Positions 26,508 through 37,843 of a stretch of DNA of 64,000 nt are shown piece after piece. Source of the DNA: Pseudonocardia sp. MH-G8 (lineage in GTDB: Bacteria; Actinomycetota; Actinomycetes; Mycobacteriales; Pseudonocardiaceae); assembly GCF_002262885.1 (NCBI RefSeq), contig NZ_NKYF01000019.1, positions 107,336 to 171,335 on the forward strand, written 5' to 3'. The notes below the pieces were generated by a model, which was given only the letters and a program-made list of their open reading frames with translations, searched no databases and was not told the DNA's origin. The translations under genes and the position numbers were made by a program. Positions within the stretch are counted from its first letter, which is position 1; the number at the start of each line of letters is the position of its first letter.

Positions 26508-26613
26508 AAACGGCAATGTATCGAGGACGACAACCACGAGCAGATCGCTCCCGGATCCCGATCCGGTGTCCTAGAGTGGCCGGTCCCTGCTGACGCCGAG
26601 CACAGGAGGACCC

Positions 26614-27024
26614 ATGAACGAAGTGGGGAACGAGGCCGCACCCGTCGAGGTCGAGGTCGATGTCGAGGTCGTCCGGGAGGCCGGCGCCGTCGTGGTCGTC
26701 GTCTCCGGCGAGGTCGACCTGTCGACCGGGAGCGAGCTCCTCGACGCGCTGATCTCCGAGGTGGACCGGCATCAGGGTGGGGGCCCGCTCATCGTCGATC
26801 TCGACGGCGTCCGGTTCCTGTCCTCGGCGGGTCTCTCGGCCCTCGCCCAGGCAGATCGTGCGGCGCGGGAGCGCGAGGTCGACCTGCGGGTGGTCTCGAG
26901 CAGCCGGGTCACCTTGCGGCCACTACAGATCACCGGGCTGACCGGCAGGCTCGCGGTGTTCGCCGACAGGGCCGACGCGATGGCCTACGGGTCGGCCGAC
27001 GCGCCGTCGCGGCGGATCAGTTGA
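26614..27024 (+). CDS. Anti-sigma factor antagonist (RsbV-like STAS protein)
   Basis: A 136-residue single STAS domain. VVSGEVDLSTGS (~29-40) and LIVDLDGVRFLSSAGLSAL (~59-77) are family hallmarks; S70 or S71 in LSSAG is the expected phosphorylation site. Dephosphorylated antagonists bind the anti-sigma kinase and free the sigma factor. The N-terminus is unusually acidic (many Glu/Val). AGGAGG at 26604-26609 is 4 nt before the ATG. It converges with, and overlaps by 8 nt, the RsbU-like phosphatase gene, its likely activator. No anti-sigma kinase or sigma factor gene is in the window. Confidence 0.9.
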   Translation: MNEVGNEAAPVEVEVDVEVVREAGAVVVVVSGEVDLSTGSELLDALISEVDRHQGGGPLIVDLDGVRFLSSAGLSALAQADRAAREREVDLRVVSSSRVTLRPLQITGLTGRLAVFADRADAMAYGSADAPSRRIS

Positions 27025-28597
27025 CGGCGGGTGCGGGCTTCCGGATCACGAGCAGCGCGATGTCGTCCGACCGACGGTCGAACCGTTCGAGGAGCTGCGT
27101 GCACAGCTCCTCGGGTTCGGTGTCGAGGCAGACCGCGCCCCGCAGCTCCTCGAGCGAATCGTCCAGGTCGATGCTCGGTGCCTCGATGAGCCCGTCGGTG
27201 ACGAGGACGATCGACCAGGCCGGCGGCAGGGTGTGTACCGAGCTCGCACGCTTCGGGACGCCCAGCCCGAGCATGGCCCCGTACACCTCCAGGTACTCGC
27301 CGCCGCCGTCGTGGACGAGCAGCGGGGGCAGGTGGCCCGCGTTGGCGATCCGCACCTCGTTGCGGCTCCGGTCGAGCAGCAGCAGGCAGAGGGTGGCGAA
27401 TTCCGAGGGGTGGTAGCGGGCCAGCATGCGTTCGAGCCTGCGGAGGATCTCGGCCGGGTCGTCGTCGTCCACGGCGTAGGCCCGCAACGCGTGGCGCAGC
27501 TCGACCATCACCGTGGCCGCGTGGATCGAGTGCCCGGCGACGTCGCCGATCGCGATGAGGGTCCGGTCGGCGTCGAGCCCGATGAGCTCGTAGAAGTCGC
27601 CGCCGATCTCGGCGTTGTCGGCCGCCGGGACGTAGCGCACGGCGGTCTCGAGGCCCTCCGCCCGGGGAGGTTCGCTCGGCAGGAAGCTGCGTTGCAGGGT
27701 GAGCGCGAGGTTGTGCTCCTCGGTGTGGAGGCGCAGCGCGTCGGTCGCGAGCATCGCGGCCCGTCCGAGCTGGATGAGCAGGCTCTCCTGCTCGTCGGTG
27801 AGCGGGGACAGCCGCACGGCGATGCACAGGGGCGACCTGTCGTGGCGGGGGGACAGCAGCAGTGCCTCCCACTCGCCGGTTCCGTCGGGCGCTTCCTCCG
27901 GGAGGAGCCGGCGCCGGACGGTGGGCGTACCGGGCTGGGGGGCGTGGACCGTCAGGTCGTCCAGCAGCTGCCGTGGTGCCGGGGGCGGCGTGGTGCCGAT
28001 CGGCCGGTCGCCCGCGAGCGCGCGCAGGGGCTGTCCGTCCGGGGCGGGCACGAGCGCCATCGCCCGGGTGTCGAAGATGTCGGAGGCTCCGGCGGCGATG
28101 GCCGCGGTGAGCCGGTCGAAGCCGGTGGCGGCGTGCATGGCGTGGGTGGCGTGCTCCAGCCGGGCGAGCCGGACGGCGAGATCCTCGGCGGCGGCCCGGG
28201 CCCGGTAGTAGCGCAGCACCGAGTGGACCGTGGCCAGCAGCTCGTCGGGCTCGACCGGTTCGGTCAGGTAGGCGTCGGCGCCCCGGTTGAGCCCGCGCGC
28301 CCGGTCCGCGCCCCGGATCGAGGTGGCAGACAGGTGGATGACCGGCTGCATCATCGAGGGGTCGTTCTTGATGTGGTCGCACACGTCGAGGCCGCTCATG
28401 TCGGGCAGGCCGACGTCGAGCACGACGAGATCGACCCGCTCGTTCTTCAGCACGCCCAGTGCCCCACCACCGGTGCCGGCCTCCAGCACCTCGTACCCGT
28501 GGCGCCTCAGCCAGCTGCCGGAGATGTACCGGCTGGCCGGGTTGTCGTCGACGACGAGGACGACCCCCTGGCGCTCCCCGCCGTCCCCGGCCGTCAC
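27017..28597 (-). CDS. Response regulator with PP2C-type (RsbU/SpoIIE) phosphatase domain
   Basis: A 526-residue protein. A receiver domain (~8-125) has VLVVDDNPASR and phospho-acceptor LVVLDVGLPDMSG, but the usual KP motif reads TEPVEP, replacing the conserved lysine. A short helix and a GAF-like sensor region (~145-290) follow. The SpoIIE phosphatase domain (~310-520) has IGGDFYELIG, IAIGDVAGHS, LVTDGLIEA and RRSDDIALLV with the metal-binding aspartates. It should dephosphorylate an RsbV-like antagonist, probably the converging gene. Its GTG overlaps the kinase stop codon by 4 nt (GTGA). Confidence 0.9.
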   Translation of the reverse strand: MTAGDGGERQGVVLVVDDNPASRYISGSWLRRHGYEVLEAGTGGGALGVLKNERVDLVVLDVGLPDMSGLDVCDHIKNDPSMMQPVIHLSATSIRGADRARGLNRGADAYLTEPVEPDELLATVHSVLRYYRARAAAEDLAVRLARLEHATHAMHAATGFDRLTAAIAAGASDIFDTRAMALVPAPDGQPLRALAGDRPIGTTPPPAPRQLLDDLTVHAPQPGTPTVRRRLLPEEAPDGTGEWEALLLSPRHDRSPLCIAVRLSPLTDEQESLLIQLGRAAMLATDALRLHTEEHNLALTLQRSFLPSEPPRAEGLETAVRYVPAADNAEIGGDFYELIGLDADRTLIAIGDVAGHSIHAATVMVELRHALRAYAVDDDDPAEILRRLERMLARYHPSEFATLCLLLLDRSRNEVRIANAGHLPPLLVHDGGGEYLEVYGAMLGLGVPKRASSVHTLPPAWSIVLVTDGLIEAPSIDLDDSLEELRGAVCLDTEPEELCTQLLERFDRRSDDIALLVIRKPAPAVN

Positions 28598-30390
28598 GGC
28601 GGCCCTCCGACGAGGCGGGCGGCCGCCGCCGCGGCGTGCAGCAGGAGCTCGGGTGTGAAGGAGGACTTCCCGACGACCACCGTGGTGGCGGCGAGCCGGG
28701 CGCGGTGCGCGCCGTCGAGATCCGCGGAGGTGACGATCACAACCGGCACGTCGTCGAGGTCGGCGTCGCGACGCATCTCGTCGAGGACCGCGGATCCGTC
28801 GGGCGGGGGGATGTCCAGATCGAGCATCACGAGGTCGGGCCGTTCGGCGCGCATCGCGCGCAGCGCCGCCGCGCCGTCCTCCGCGTCGATGACCCGGTCG
28901 GCGTAGGGCCCGAGTGCCCCGTGCGCGATCTCCCGGAATCCGGGGTCGTCGTCGACCACGAGCACGCGGTGGTAGCGCCCGGCCGGGGTCGCATCGGCCC
29001 GCATCGGCATCCGGAACGTGACGGTGGTGCCCGTGCCCGGCTCGCTCTGCAGGTCGAGGGCGCCACCGAGAACACCCGCGAGCCTGCCCGCATGGGGCAG
29101 CCCCAGGCCGGAGCCGCTGCGGTGGCGCTGCAGGGGTCCGGGCACCTGGTGGAACTCCTCGAAGACACGTTCCCGGTGCTCGGGCGGGATGCCGATGCCG
29201 GTGTCGGCCACGACGATCTCGACCATGTCGCCGTCCTGCTGGACGCCGGCCGTGCATCGCACCCGGCCCCGCTCGGTGAACTCCACGGCGTTGCTCACGA
29301 GGTTGCGCAGGATCTGGCCGAGGAGCCCGGGGTCGGTCCACAGGACGACCGGCGGGTCCGGCGCCTCCACCACGAGATCGACCTCGGGGGAGGTCACCAT
29401 GGGCTGCAGCGACGCCTCCAGGTGGCCGAGCACGGTGCCCAGGTCGGTGAGCCGGGGGCGGATCTCGATCTGGCCCGCTTCGGCCTTCGCGACGTCGAGC
29501 AGCTCGTTCACCAGCGACAGCAGCGTCGCGCCCGAGTCCCTGATCAGCTCGACCCGGTGGCGCTGCTCGCTTGTGATCGGGTCGGACCCGGGGTCGAGCA
29601 GCAGCCGCGACAGCCCGATCACCGAGTTCAGCGGCGTGCGCAGCTCGTGGCTCACGTTCCTCCAGAACCGCGTCTTGCTCTCGTTCACCTCCTGGAGCCG
29701 CCCGGTCGCCTCGTCGAGCTCCGCGTACAGGGCGACGACGCCCTGGTTGGTCTTCTCCAGCTCCTCGGAGAGCTCCGCGTGCAACGCCAGCACACCGCGG
29801 TTGGTCTCCTCGAGCTCGGCGTTCGCCCGCAGCAGGTCCTCCTGGCGGGCCCGCAGGTCGTCGAGGGTGGAGAGCAGGTCCTGGTTCTGGATGCGCAGCC
29901 CGTCGAGGGCGTTGCCCGGGCGCACGTCCCTGCACGCGCTGCGGAGGGTGGCGATCCGCTGCGGCGTGAGCGCCTCCGAGCCGGGAGGCAGCTTCTTGGC
30001 CAGCACCACCGACCCGCCGTCGGCGTGCCATGTGAGGTCGCAGCCGTCGGTCAGGCGAGCGGCCGCCGCGATACCGTCGACGGCGGCCAGCGCGTCGTGG
30101 TCGCGGGCGCCGCCGAGCCGCCCCGACCACGTCGCCGTGATCAACAGCGCCGGGCGCGGCTGCGCCGCCATCGCGATCGTCACCGTGGTGGGTGCGTCGA
30201 GGCCGGCGAGCTCCCTGGTCAGCTCGCTGATGGCGGTGGCCACCCGGACCTGGTCCTGGTTCTCCAACCCGACGATCGCGGCGACGTCGCGCCCGCGCTG
30301 CCTGGCGAGGAAGACGTCGTGCTCGGTGACGATGCGCAGGCCGACGAGCTCGTGCCGCTCGGCGGTCGTCGTCGCGGCGGTCGTCGTCAT
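28594..30390 (-). CDS. Hybrid histidine kinase with an RsbT-like N-terminal domain
   Basis: A 598-residue multidomain sensor. Residues ~10-140 look like an RsbT/anti-sigma ATPase (TEHDVFLARQRGRDVAA, VATAISELTREL) without an obvious complete G1 box. A coiled coil (~165-240) with a repeated ALHAELSEELEKTNQG-type heptad follows. HisKA (SHELRTPLNS) with HATPase_c (LVSNAVEFTERG, DTGIGIP, GSGLGLPHAGRLA) comes next, and a C-terminal receiver (VLVVDDDPGFRE, LVMLDLDIPPPDG, Lys in VVVGKSS). No membrane segment is seen, so it is a cytoplasmic sensor. It probably phosphorylates its own receiver or that of the downstream phosphatase. Confidence 0.9.
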   Translation of the reverse strand: MTTTAATTTAERHELVGLRIVTEHDVFLARQRGRDVAAIVGLENQDQVRVATAISELTRELAGLDAPTTVTIAMAAQPRPALLITATWSGRLGGARDHDALAAVDGIAAAARLTDGCDLTWHADGGSVVLAKKLPPGSEALTPQRIATLRSACRDVRPGNALDGLRIQNQDLLSTLDDLRARQEDLLRANAELEETNRGVLALHAELSEELEKTNQGVVALYAELDEATGRLQEVNESKTRFWRNVSHELRTPLNSVIGLSRLLLDPGSDPITSEQRHRVELIRDSGATLLSLVNELLDVAKAEAGQIEIRPRLTDLGTVLGHLEASLQPMVTSPEVDLVVEAPDPPVVLWTDPGLLGQILRNLVSNAVEFTERGRVRCTAGVQQDGDMVEIVVADTGIGIPPEHRERVFEEFHQVPGPLQRHRSGSGLGLPHAGRLAGVLGGALDLQSEPGTGTTVTFRMPMRADATPAGRYHRVLVVDDDPGFREIAHGALGPYADRVIDAEDGAAALRAMRAERPDLVMLDLDIPPPDGSAVLDEMRRDADLDDVPVVIVTSADLDGAHRARLAATTVVVGKSSFTPELLLHAAAAAARLVGGPP

Positions 30391-31427
30391 GGCCCGGCCC
30401 TCCCCACCAGCACGCATGCATCGTCGCGTCGGACGCCGGCGTCGCGCAGCAGCACCGCGGCGAGGAGCAGGGGCGTGCGATCGAGCAGCCCCCGCGTCTC
30501 GATCCCCGCCCATCGAGACCGCACGCCGTCGGAGTGCATCACGACGACCGCGTCCGGTGGGAGCGGGTACTCGAACGTCCGGACGATCGGGTCACGGTAC
30601 CCGGCGACCCCGCCGACGGAGACCATGCTGCGTTTGCCCCCGTCGTCGAGCACCGCGCCCGAGACGTTCCCGATCCCGGCGAACCGGACGATCCCGGCTC
30701 CGGCGTCGAGCTCCGCCACCGACGCCGCGGCGCCCCGGGTGCCGGCGAGCACACCGTGGATCCGCCGCAGGACCGCGGCCGGGGGCGAGGCCGGCTGCAG
30801 CGGGTCCTCGAAGGTCCGCACGGCCTCCCGGGCGGCGGACGCGGCGAGCGGGCCGTGGCCGGAGCCGTCGCAGACCAGGAACGACACCCCTGCCTCGTGG
30901 GTCCGCACGGCGTAGGCGTCGCCGCACAGCGACTCGCCGGACAGCGCGCGGGTGATGCCGGCGGCGTCGACGGCGGGTGCCGGGTGATCGCCGGCGTCGA
31001 GCCGCGGCCCGTCGAACCGGGCGACCAGCACCGTCCCGCGACCCGGCTCCGAGCTGATGTCCAGGAAGTCGGCGAGGCGGCCGATGGCGCCGAGCCCGAT
31101 GCCGAGCGTCCCCGCGGCCGAGCTCCCGTCGCGCCGCGCCGCGTGCAGGTCGGGGATCCCCGGTCCGCCGTCGATCGCGACCACCTCGACCGCGGCGCCG
31201 GCCAGCCCGCGGACGGCCCGCAGCGCCACCGCGCCGCCGCCGCCGTGGCGGTGGACGTTGGACGCGATCTCGGTGACCGCGAGCCCGACGTCGGCGACCC
31301 GGCCGACGCGCAGCCCCAGCGTCGCGGCCAGCTGCTCGGCGGCCCGTCGGGCCCTGCCGACCGCACTCGGGTCGTCGACGGTGAGCCACGCGACGTCCTC
31401 GACGTGCGGGTCGGCTACCGGGTCCAC
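30387..31427 (-). CDS. RsbT-like ATPase fused to PP2C (RsbX-like) phosphatase
   Basis: A 346-residue fusion. Residues ~15-140 form an RsbT/RsbW-type GHKL ATPase (VGLAVTEIASNVHRHGGGG, DGGPGIPD, GIGLGAIGRLADF). Residues ~165-345 are a small SpoIIE/PP2C phosphatase (CGDAYAV, LVCDGSGHGPLAASAA, VMHSDGVRSRW, DDACVLV). In stressosome systems RsbX dephosphorylates RsbS and RsbR to reset the complex. GTG at 31427 overlaps the 3' end of the rsbT gene by 13 nt, and its stop overlaps the hybrid-kinase ATG by 4 nt. Confidence 0.88.
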   Translation of the reverse strand: MDPVADPHVEDVAWLTVDDPSAVGRARRAAEQLAATLGLRVGRVADVGLAVTEIASNVHRHGGGGAVALRAVRGLAGAAVEVVAIDGGPGIPDLHAARRDGSSAAGTLGIGLGAIGRLADFLDISSEPGRGTVLVARFDGPRLDAGDHPAPAVDAAGITRALSGESLCGDAYAVRTHEAGVSFLVCDGSGHGPLAASAAREAVRTFEDPLQPASPPAAVLRRIHGVLAGTRGAAASVAELDAGAGIVRFAGIGNVSGAVLDDGGKRSMVSVGGVAGYRDPIVRTFEYPLPPDAVVVMHSDGVRSRWAGIETRGLLDRTPLLLAAVLLRDAGVRRDDACVLVGRAGP

Positions 31428-31825
31428 TTCACCACCGTGACCGTGGTTCCCTGCCCGAGGGCCGAGGTGAGGTCGAACTCGTCGACGAGCCGGCGCGAAC
31501 CGCCCAGCCCGAGACCGAGACCGGTTCCGGTCGTGTAGCCGTCGGACAGGGCCTGCTCGACGTCGGCGATGCCCGGCCCGGAATCGCTGAACCGCGCCCG
31601 CACGCCACGCCTGCCGTCGCTCTCGACGACCTCGACGTGCGCCCTGCCTGCGCCGCCGTGCACGAGGGTGTTGCGGGCGAGCTCGCTCGCGGCTGTCACC
31701 AGCTTCGTCTGGTCCACCAGGGACAGTTTCACCGCAGTGGCCTTGAGCCGCACGAGCTGCCGGACCCGGACGACGTCGTCGCCGGTGCGGATCTCCAGCT
31801 CGTCGGCCGTGTCGGCGGGGGTCAC
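31415..31825 (-). CDS. rsbT: RsbT-like serine/threonine kinase (GHKL ATPase)
   Basis: A 136-residue stressosome switch kinase. The N-box reads LVTAASELARNTLVHGG (E and N for Mg-ATP), the G1 box DSGPGI, and the G2 region TGTGLGLGLGGSRRLVDEF. RsbT phosphorylates RsbR and RsbS, leaves the complex and then activates a partner such as RsbU. GTG at 31825 overlaps the rsbS stop codon (GTGA). The gene order rsbR-rsbS-rsbT is the classical stressosome order. Confidence 0.9.
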   Translation of the reverse strand: MTPADTADELEIRTGDDVVRVRQLVRLKATAVKLSLVDQTKLVTAASELARNTLVHGGAGRAHVEVVESDGRRGVRARFSDSGPGIADVEQALSDGYTTGTGLGLGLGGSRRLVDEFDLTSALGQGTTVTVVKWTR

Positions 31826-32262
31826 CGGTCCGGCGGGGTGGACCGGGCCCTGCCGGTGTCCACGTCCGCGGGCACGTCGTCGGCGTCGACCACGCGGAGC
31901 CCACGCTCCGCGCCCGGGCGGCGCAGGATCGCCAGTCCGCGTTCCAGGTCGAGCGCCGTACGCACGCCCTCGAGCGACAGGCCGAGCTCGACGAGCGTGA
32001 TGGCCACCGCGGGCCGCATGCCGACCACGACGGCCTCCGCGTCGAGGATCCTGGAGAGCGAGGCGACGGTGGCGAACATGCGCCCGATGAAGGAGTCGAC
32101 GATCTCGACCGCCGAGATGTCGATCACGACACCGGTGGCGCCGGTGGCGACGATCCGCTCGGCCAGGTCCTCCTGCAGGGCCAGCACGGACTCGTCCTGC
32201 AGGTCGACCTGGATCGACACCAGCAGGGCGTCGCCCAGCGACAGGATCGGCACGCGGTCCAT
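31822..32262 (-). CDS. rsbS: Stressosome scaffold STAS protein RsbS
   Basis: A 146-residue STAS protein. The RsbT target serine is S57 in AVEIVDSFIGRMFA, matching the VDSF pattern of RsbS. The family core is about 115 residues; this one has a charged tail of about 30 residues rich in Asp, Arg and Pro. It would form the stressosome core with RsbR and hold RsbT inactive until phosphorylated. The ATG at 32262 shares one base with the rsbR stop. Confidence 0.9.
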   Translation of the reverse strand: MDRVPILSLGDALLVSIQVDLQDESVLALQEDLAERIVATGATGVVIDISAVEIVDSFIGRMFATVASLSRILDAEAVVVGMRPAVAITLVELGLSLEGVRTALDLERGLAILRRPGAERGLRVVDADDVPADVDTGRARSTPPDR

Positions 32263-33107
32263 CAGTCCGTCCTCGCCCGGTGCCGCCGCACCACCTCCAC
32301 GCCGCTGCCGCGCAGGGCGTGCAGCAGCGCATCGGCCAGCGTCGCCTTCGTCGGGATGTCGCCGAACTCGATGCCGAGCGCGACGATCGTCTGCGCGATC
32401 TGCGGCCGGATGCCGGAGATCGTGCACTCCGCGCCCATCAACCGCGCCGCGACGACGGTCTTGAGCAGGTGCTGGGCGACCTCGGTGTCGACGGCAGGCA
32501 CCCCGGTGATGTCGATGATCGCGTGCTCCGAGCCGGTGTCCACCAGCGTCTGGAGCAGCTTCTCCGTGACGACCTGGGTGCGGCCGGAGTCGAGCGTGCC
32601 GATCAGGGGGACGGCCAGGACACCGTCCCACAGCTTCACGACGGGCGTACTGAGCTCGAGGAGCTGCTCCGCCTGCTCGGAGATCACCTGCTCCCGGGCG
32701 CGGGTGATGTGCGCGACCATCAGCAGCCCCAGCGCGTCGGTCCAGCGGGAGACCGTCATGAACGTCTCCGGCGTCTGGTCGCCCTTGAGCGCCATCGCGA
32801 GGAGCGGCTCCTTGAGCGCGAACATGACCGCGGCGGTCTCGCTCGGGACGAACCCGCTCCGGGCCCGCAGGCGCGCGAGGTCGGCGATCATGGCGCGGAC
32901 AGGTGCGTAGGCCTCCGCGTGGACGTCGAGGCCTGCGTCGGTGAGTGCGGGCGGCAGTGTGCGCAGCAACTCACCGCAGTTGTGCTCGAGCTCGGCCCGC
33001 GTGACGCGACCCCCGTACGCGTCGGCCGCGGCCACCGCCCACCGCCGGGTCAGCTCCGGCTCGTTGTCGGCCACCAGTTGCCGGAGCCATCGCTCCACAT
33101 CAGCCAT
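32262..33107 (-). CDS. rsbR: RsbR-like stressosome sensor/co-antagonist
   Basis: A 281-residue protein with an N-terminal helical RsbRD-type domain (~5-140, LVADNEPELTRRWAVAA) and a C-terminal STAS domain (~150-265). ELSTPVVKLWDGVLAVPLIG opens the STAS part. The two RsbT phosphorylation positions of RsbR proteins correspond to S174 (in LDSGR) and T208 (in VDTEV). The sensor domain is neither globin-like nor PAS-like, so the signal is unknown. It is the first gene of the seven-kilobase-long rsb operon; a GTGAGGTG stretch precedes the ATG. Confidence 0.9.
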   Translation of the reverse strand: MADVERWLRQLVADNEPELTRRWAVAAADAYGGRVTRAELEHNCGELLRTLPPALTDAGLDVHAEAYAPVRAMIADLARLRARSGFVPSETAAVMFALKEPLLAMALKGDQTPETFMTVSRWTDALGLLMVAHITRAREQVISEQAEQLLELSTPVVKLWDGVLAVPLIGTLDSGRTQVVTEKLLQTLVDTGSEHAIIDITGVPAVDTEVAQHLLKTVVAARLMGAECTISGIRPQIAQTIVALGIEFGDIPTKATLADALLHALRGSGVEVVRRHRARTD

Positions 33108-33308
33108 TGCTGCACCTCACACGTCGTCTATCAGCAACATCATGCATGACGCCTGCGTGAGCGCACTCCCTGCCGGTGCGTGGGCGAACGCTCGGCGACG
33201 TCGAGATGACGATGGAGTGAACGGTGTTTTCGATATGACACGATCTGGCGGCGGTATTCGTGCCACGCCGGAACGGGGTGAGCACGCAGCGTCACGACGC
33301 GAAAGACC

Positions 33309-33341
33309 GCGGCGGGCGACCCGTACCGGGTCGCCCGCCGC
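33309..33341 (-). terminator. Strong hairpin terminator of acnA
   Basis: Two perfect 15-nt arms (33309-33323 and 33327-33341, starting GCGGCGGGCGACCCG) with a 3-nt loop lie 20 nt beyond the acnA stop codon on the minus strand. No T-tract follows. The remaining 200 nt between here and rsbR hold the rsb promoter region, in which I find no clear hexamers. Confidence 0.75.
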
Positions 33342-33360
33342 CGCCGTGGAGCCGGAGGTG

Positions 33361-36174
<2,814 letters not shown>

Positions 36175-36520
36175 GCGCCGACCTCGCTGCGTTCGGCTGC
36201 CGCGTTCACGCGGGCGGGGCCGATGATTCGGTCGCTGCGCTCCCTCATGAGTGGACTGTCCTCCTGGCGGTGGTGGGCGCTCTGGATCGGTTCCCGGAGT
36301 CTCGCGCACCGACACGCTCCCGGTACGACGGGCCCCGCACTCGTAAACAGTACGCTTGTCCGGTTATTTGGTCGAGTCGCCCCCTCTCCTGCTCCCGGTC
36401 CACCGATGTGGTGGAAGTTGCCCCCGGTGCGGGTGTGGCGCCGGGTGCGGGAGCTCCCGGAGTGGCACAGTGCGATCGCTCCTCACGCGTAGTGATCCAT
36501 CTCGGACGGAGGTCGGTCTC
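36175..36520. other. Divergent intergenic region acnA / ripA-like gene
   Basis: No gene is supported here; an 81-codon frame from 36247 lacks a ribosome-binding site and family features. On the minus strand TCGACC, 17 nt, TACTGT forms a possible acnA promoter just upstream of 36348, overlapped by the AcnR-like site. The plus-strand leader of the ripA-like gene is probably long (about 150 nt) and GC-rich; I looked for a c-di-AMP (ydaO) riboswitch pattern and did not find one. Confidence 0.5.
36348..36363. promoter_or_regulatory. Candidate AcnR operator upstream of acnA
   Basis: On the minus strand this reads CCGGAC-AAG-CGTACTG, one mismatch from the corynebacterial AcnR consensus (CAGNAC-N3-C-GTACTG) as I recall it, and similar to the site at 20505-20520. 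It covers a possible TACTGT -10 element of acnA, about 170 nt upstream of the start codon, so binding would repress. Confidence 0.5.
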
Positions 36521-37825
36521 GTGCAGGGAACCGGGCGCCGGTCGGTGCGCGTCCTCGTGCTGGTCCTGCTGTTCGGGCTGCTGAGCGGGACGACGGCCGT
36601 GGCGCAGGAGCCGCCACCACCGCCCAACCCGAGCGACGACGACCTGCTGCGCAGCCAGGAGAGCGTGGACGGGCGGGCCGGCGAGGTGGCGCGGCTGACC
36701 GCCGAGCTGGCGGAGCTCGACAGCCAGGCCGACGACCTGCAGATCGAGCTCGCGTCCCAACGTGAGAACGCCTCGGCGGCACTGGCGGACCTGCAGGCCG
36801 CCCAGGACGCCGCCGCAGCCGCCGCGGCGCGTGCCGAGGACGCCCGCGTGCAGACCGAGGCCGCGACCGTGGCGATCGACGAGGCGCGGGCACGACTGGA
36901 CGACTTCGTCGCCGTCACCTACCAGCAGGGCCTCGACACCGGCCCGCTCGGCCTGCTCACCGACGCCACCAGTCCCGAGGACTTCCTCGCGCGCGCGGAG
37001 TACGCAGACCTCATCGCCCGCACGCAGCTGCAGGCGCAGGACGGGCTGGAGCGCGCCCGCGTCGGCAAGGCGAACGCCGACTCGACAGCCCGCGCCGCCC
37101 TCGAGGAGGCCCGCGACCTCGAGGAGGACGCCGAGACGGCGAAAAGCGTGGCCGACGAGGCGCTGGCCGCGGCGCAGGAGGCGTCGCGGGTCCAGGCGGA
37201 GAAGCTCGCCGGAGTGGCCGCGCAGCGCGGGCGGGTGCAGGAGCTGCTGGCCGCGGCGGAGGCGGCCGACGCCGGTCTGCACGCGCAGCGGCAGCGGTTC
37301 GGCGAGTGGCAACGCCGGATGGAGGCCGAGCGGGCGGCGCGGCAGCGCGCCGAGCGGGAGGCCGCGACGGCGCGCCTGGCGTCCGAGGAACGGTCGTCCG
37401 GATTGCGGGGCACGGCGGCCGTGCAGCGCGTGGTCGACCGGGCCATGTCGCAGATCGGTGTGCAGTACGTCTGGGGCGGGGGCACCGGCCGCGGCCCGAG
37501 CACGGGGATCCCGGACGCGTTCGGGTCCTCGCTCGACCGCGTCGGCTTCGACTGCTCGGGGCTCATGCTCTACGCCTTCAACGGCGCGGGCGTGGACCTG
37601 CCGCGCGTGAGCCGCAACCAGTTCCACGCGGGCCGCAAGGTGCCGATCGACGACATCCGCGCCGGCGACATGGTCTTCTACCGCGACGGCGGCGACCCGA
37701 TCCACCACGTGGCGATGTACGTCGGGGACGGGAAGATGATCGAGGCCCCGTACACCGGTGCGAGCGTGCGCGTCGTCCCGCTGCGCACGAGGGACCTGCT
37801 GCCCGAGGCCACCCGAGTGCTCTGA
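36521..37825 (+). CDS. RipA-like NlpC/P60 peptidoglycan endopeptidase
   Basis: A 434-residue secreted hydrolase. A signal peptide ends near residue 29 (VLVLLFGLLSGTTAVAQ). Residues ~45-300 form a long coiled coil rich in Ala/Glu/Arg, as in RipA, which can shield the active site. The C-terminal NlpC/P60 domain (~310-434) has C345 in FDCSGLM and H396 in IHHVAMYVG as catalytic residues. It should cleave the D-Glu-DAP bond in cell-wall peptides during division. GGAGG is 8 nt before the GTG at 36521. Position before moxR matches Rv1477-Rv1479. Confidence 0.92.
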   Translation: MQGTGRRSVRVLVLVLLFGLLSGTTAVAQEPPPPPNPSDDDLLRSQESVDGRAGEVARLTAELAELDSQADDLQIELASQRENASAALADLQAAQDAAAAAAARAEDARVQTEAATVAIDEARARLDDFVAVTYQQGLDTGPLGLLTDATSPEDFLARAEYADLIARTQLQAQDGLERARVGKANADSTARAALEEARDLEEDAETAKSVADEALAAAQEASRVQAEKLAGVAAQRGRVQELLAAAEAADAGLHAQRQRFGEWQRRMEAERAARQRAEREAATARLASEERSSGLRGTAAVQRVVDRAMSQIGVQYVWGGGTGRGPSTGIPDAFGSSLDRVGFDCSGLMLYAFNGAGVDLPRVSRNQFHAGRKVPIDDIRAGDMVFYRDGGDPIHHVAMYVGDGKMIEAPYTGASVRVVPLRTRDLLPEATRVL

Positions 37826-37843
37826 CCGGGCGGCCCGCGCCGG

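Noticed and set aside
33108..33308. SigB/SigF-type promoter for the rsb operon
   Set aside because: I looked for a GTTT...GGGTA pattern on the minus strand and found no convincing pair of hexamers.
36247..36492. 81-codon frame between acnA and the ripA-like gene, at the place of Rv1476
   Set aside because: No ribosome-binding site, no transmembrane helix pair expected for Rv1476, and it overlaps the promoter/leader region.
36364..36520. c-di-AMP (ydaO) riboswitch in the leader of the NlpC/P60 gene
   Set aside because: Such leaders are known in actinobacteria, but I could not match the conserved blocks here.
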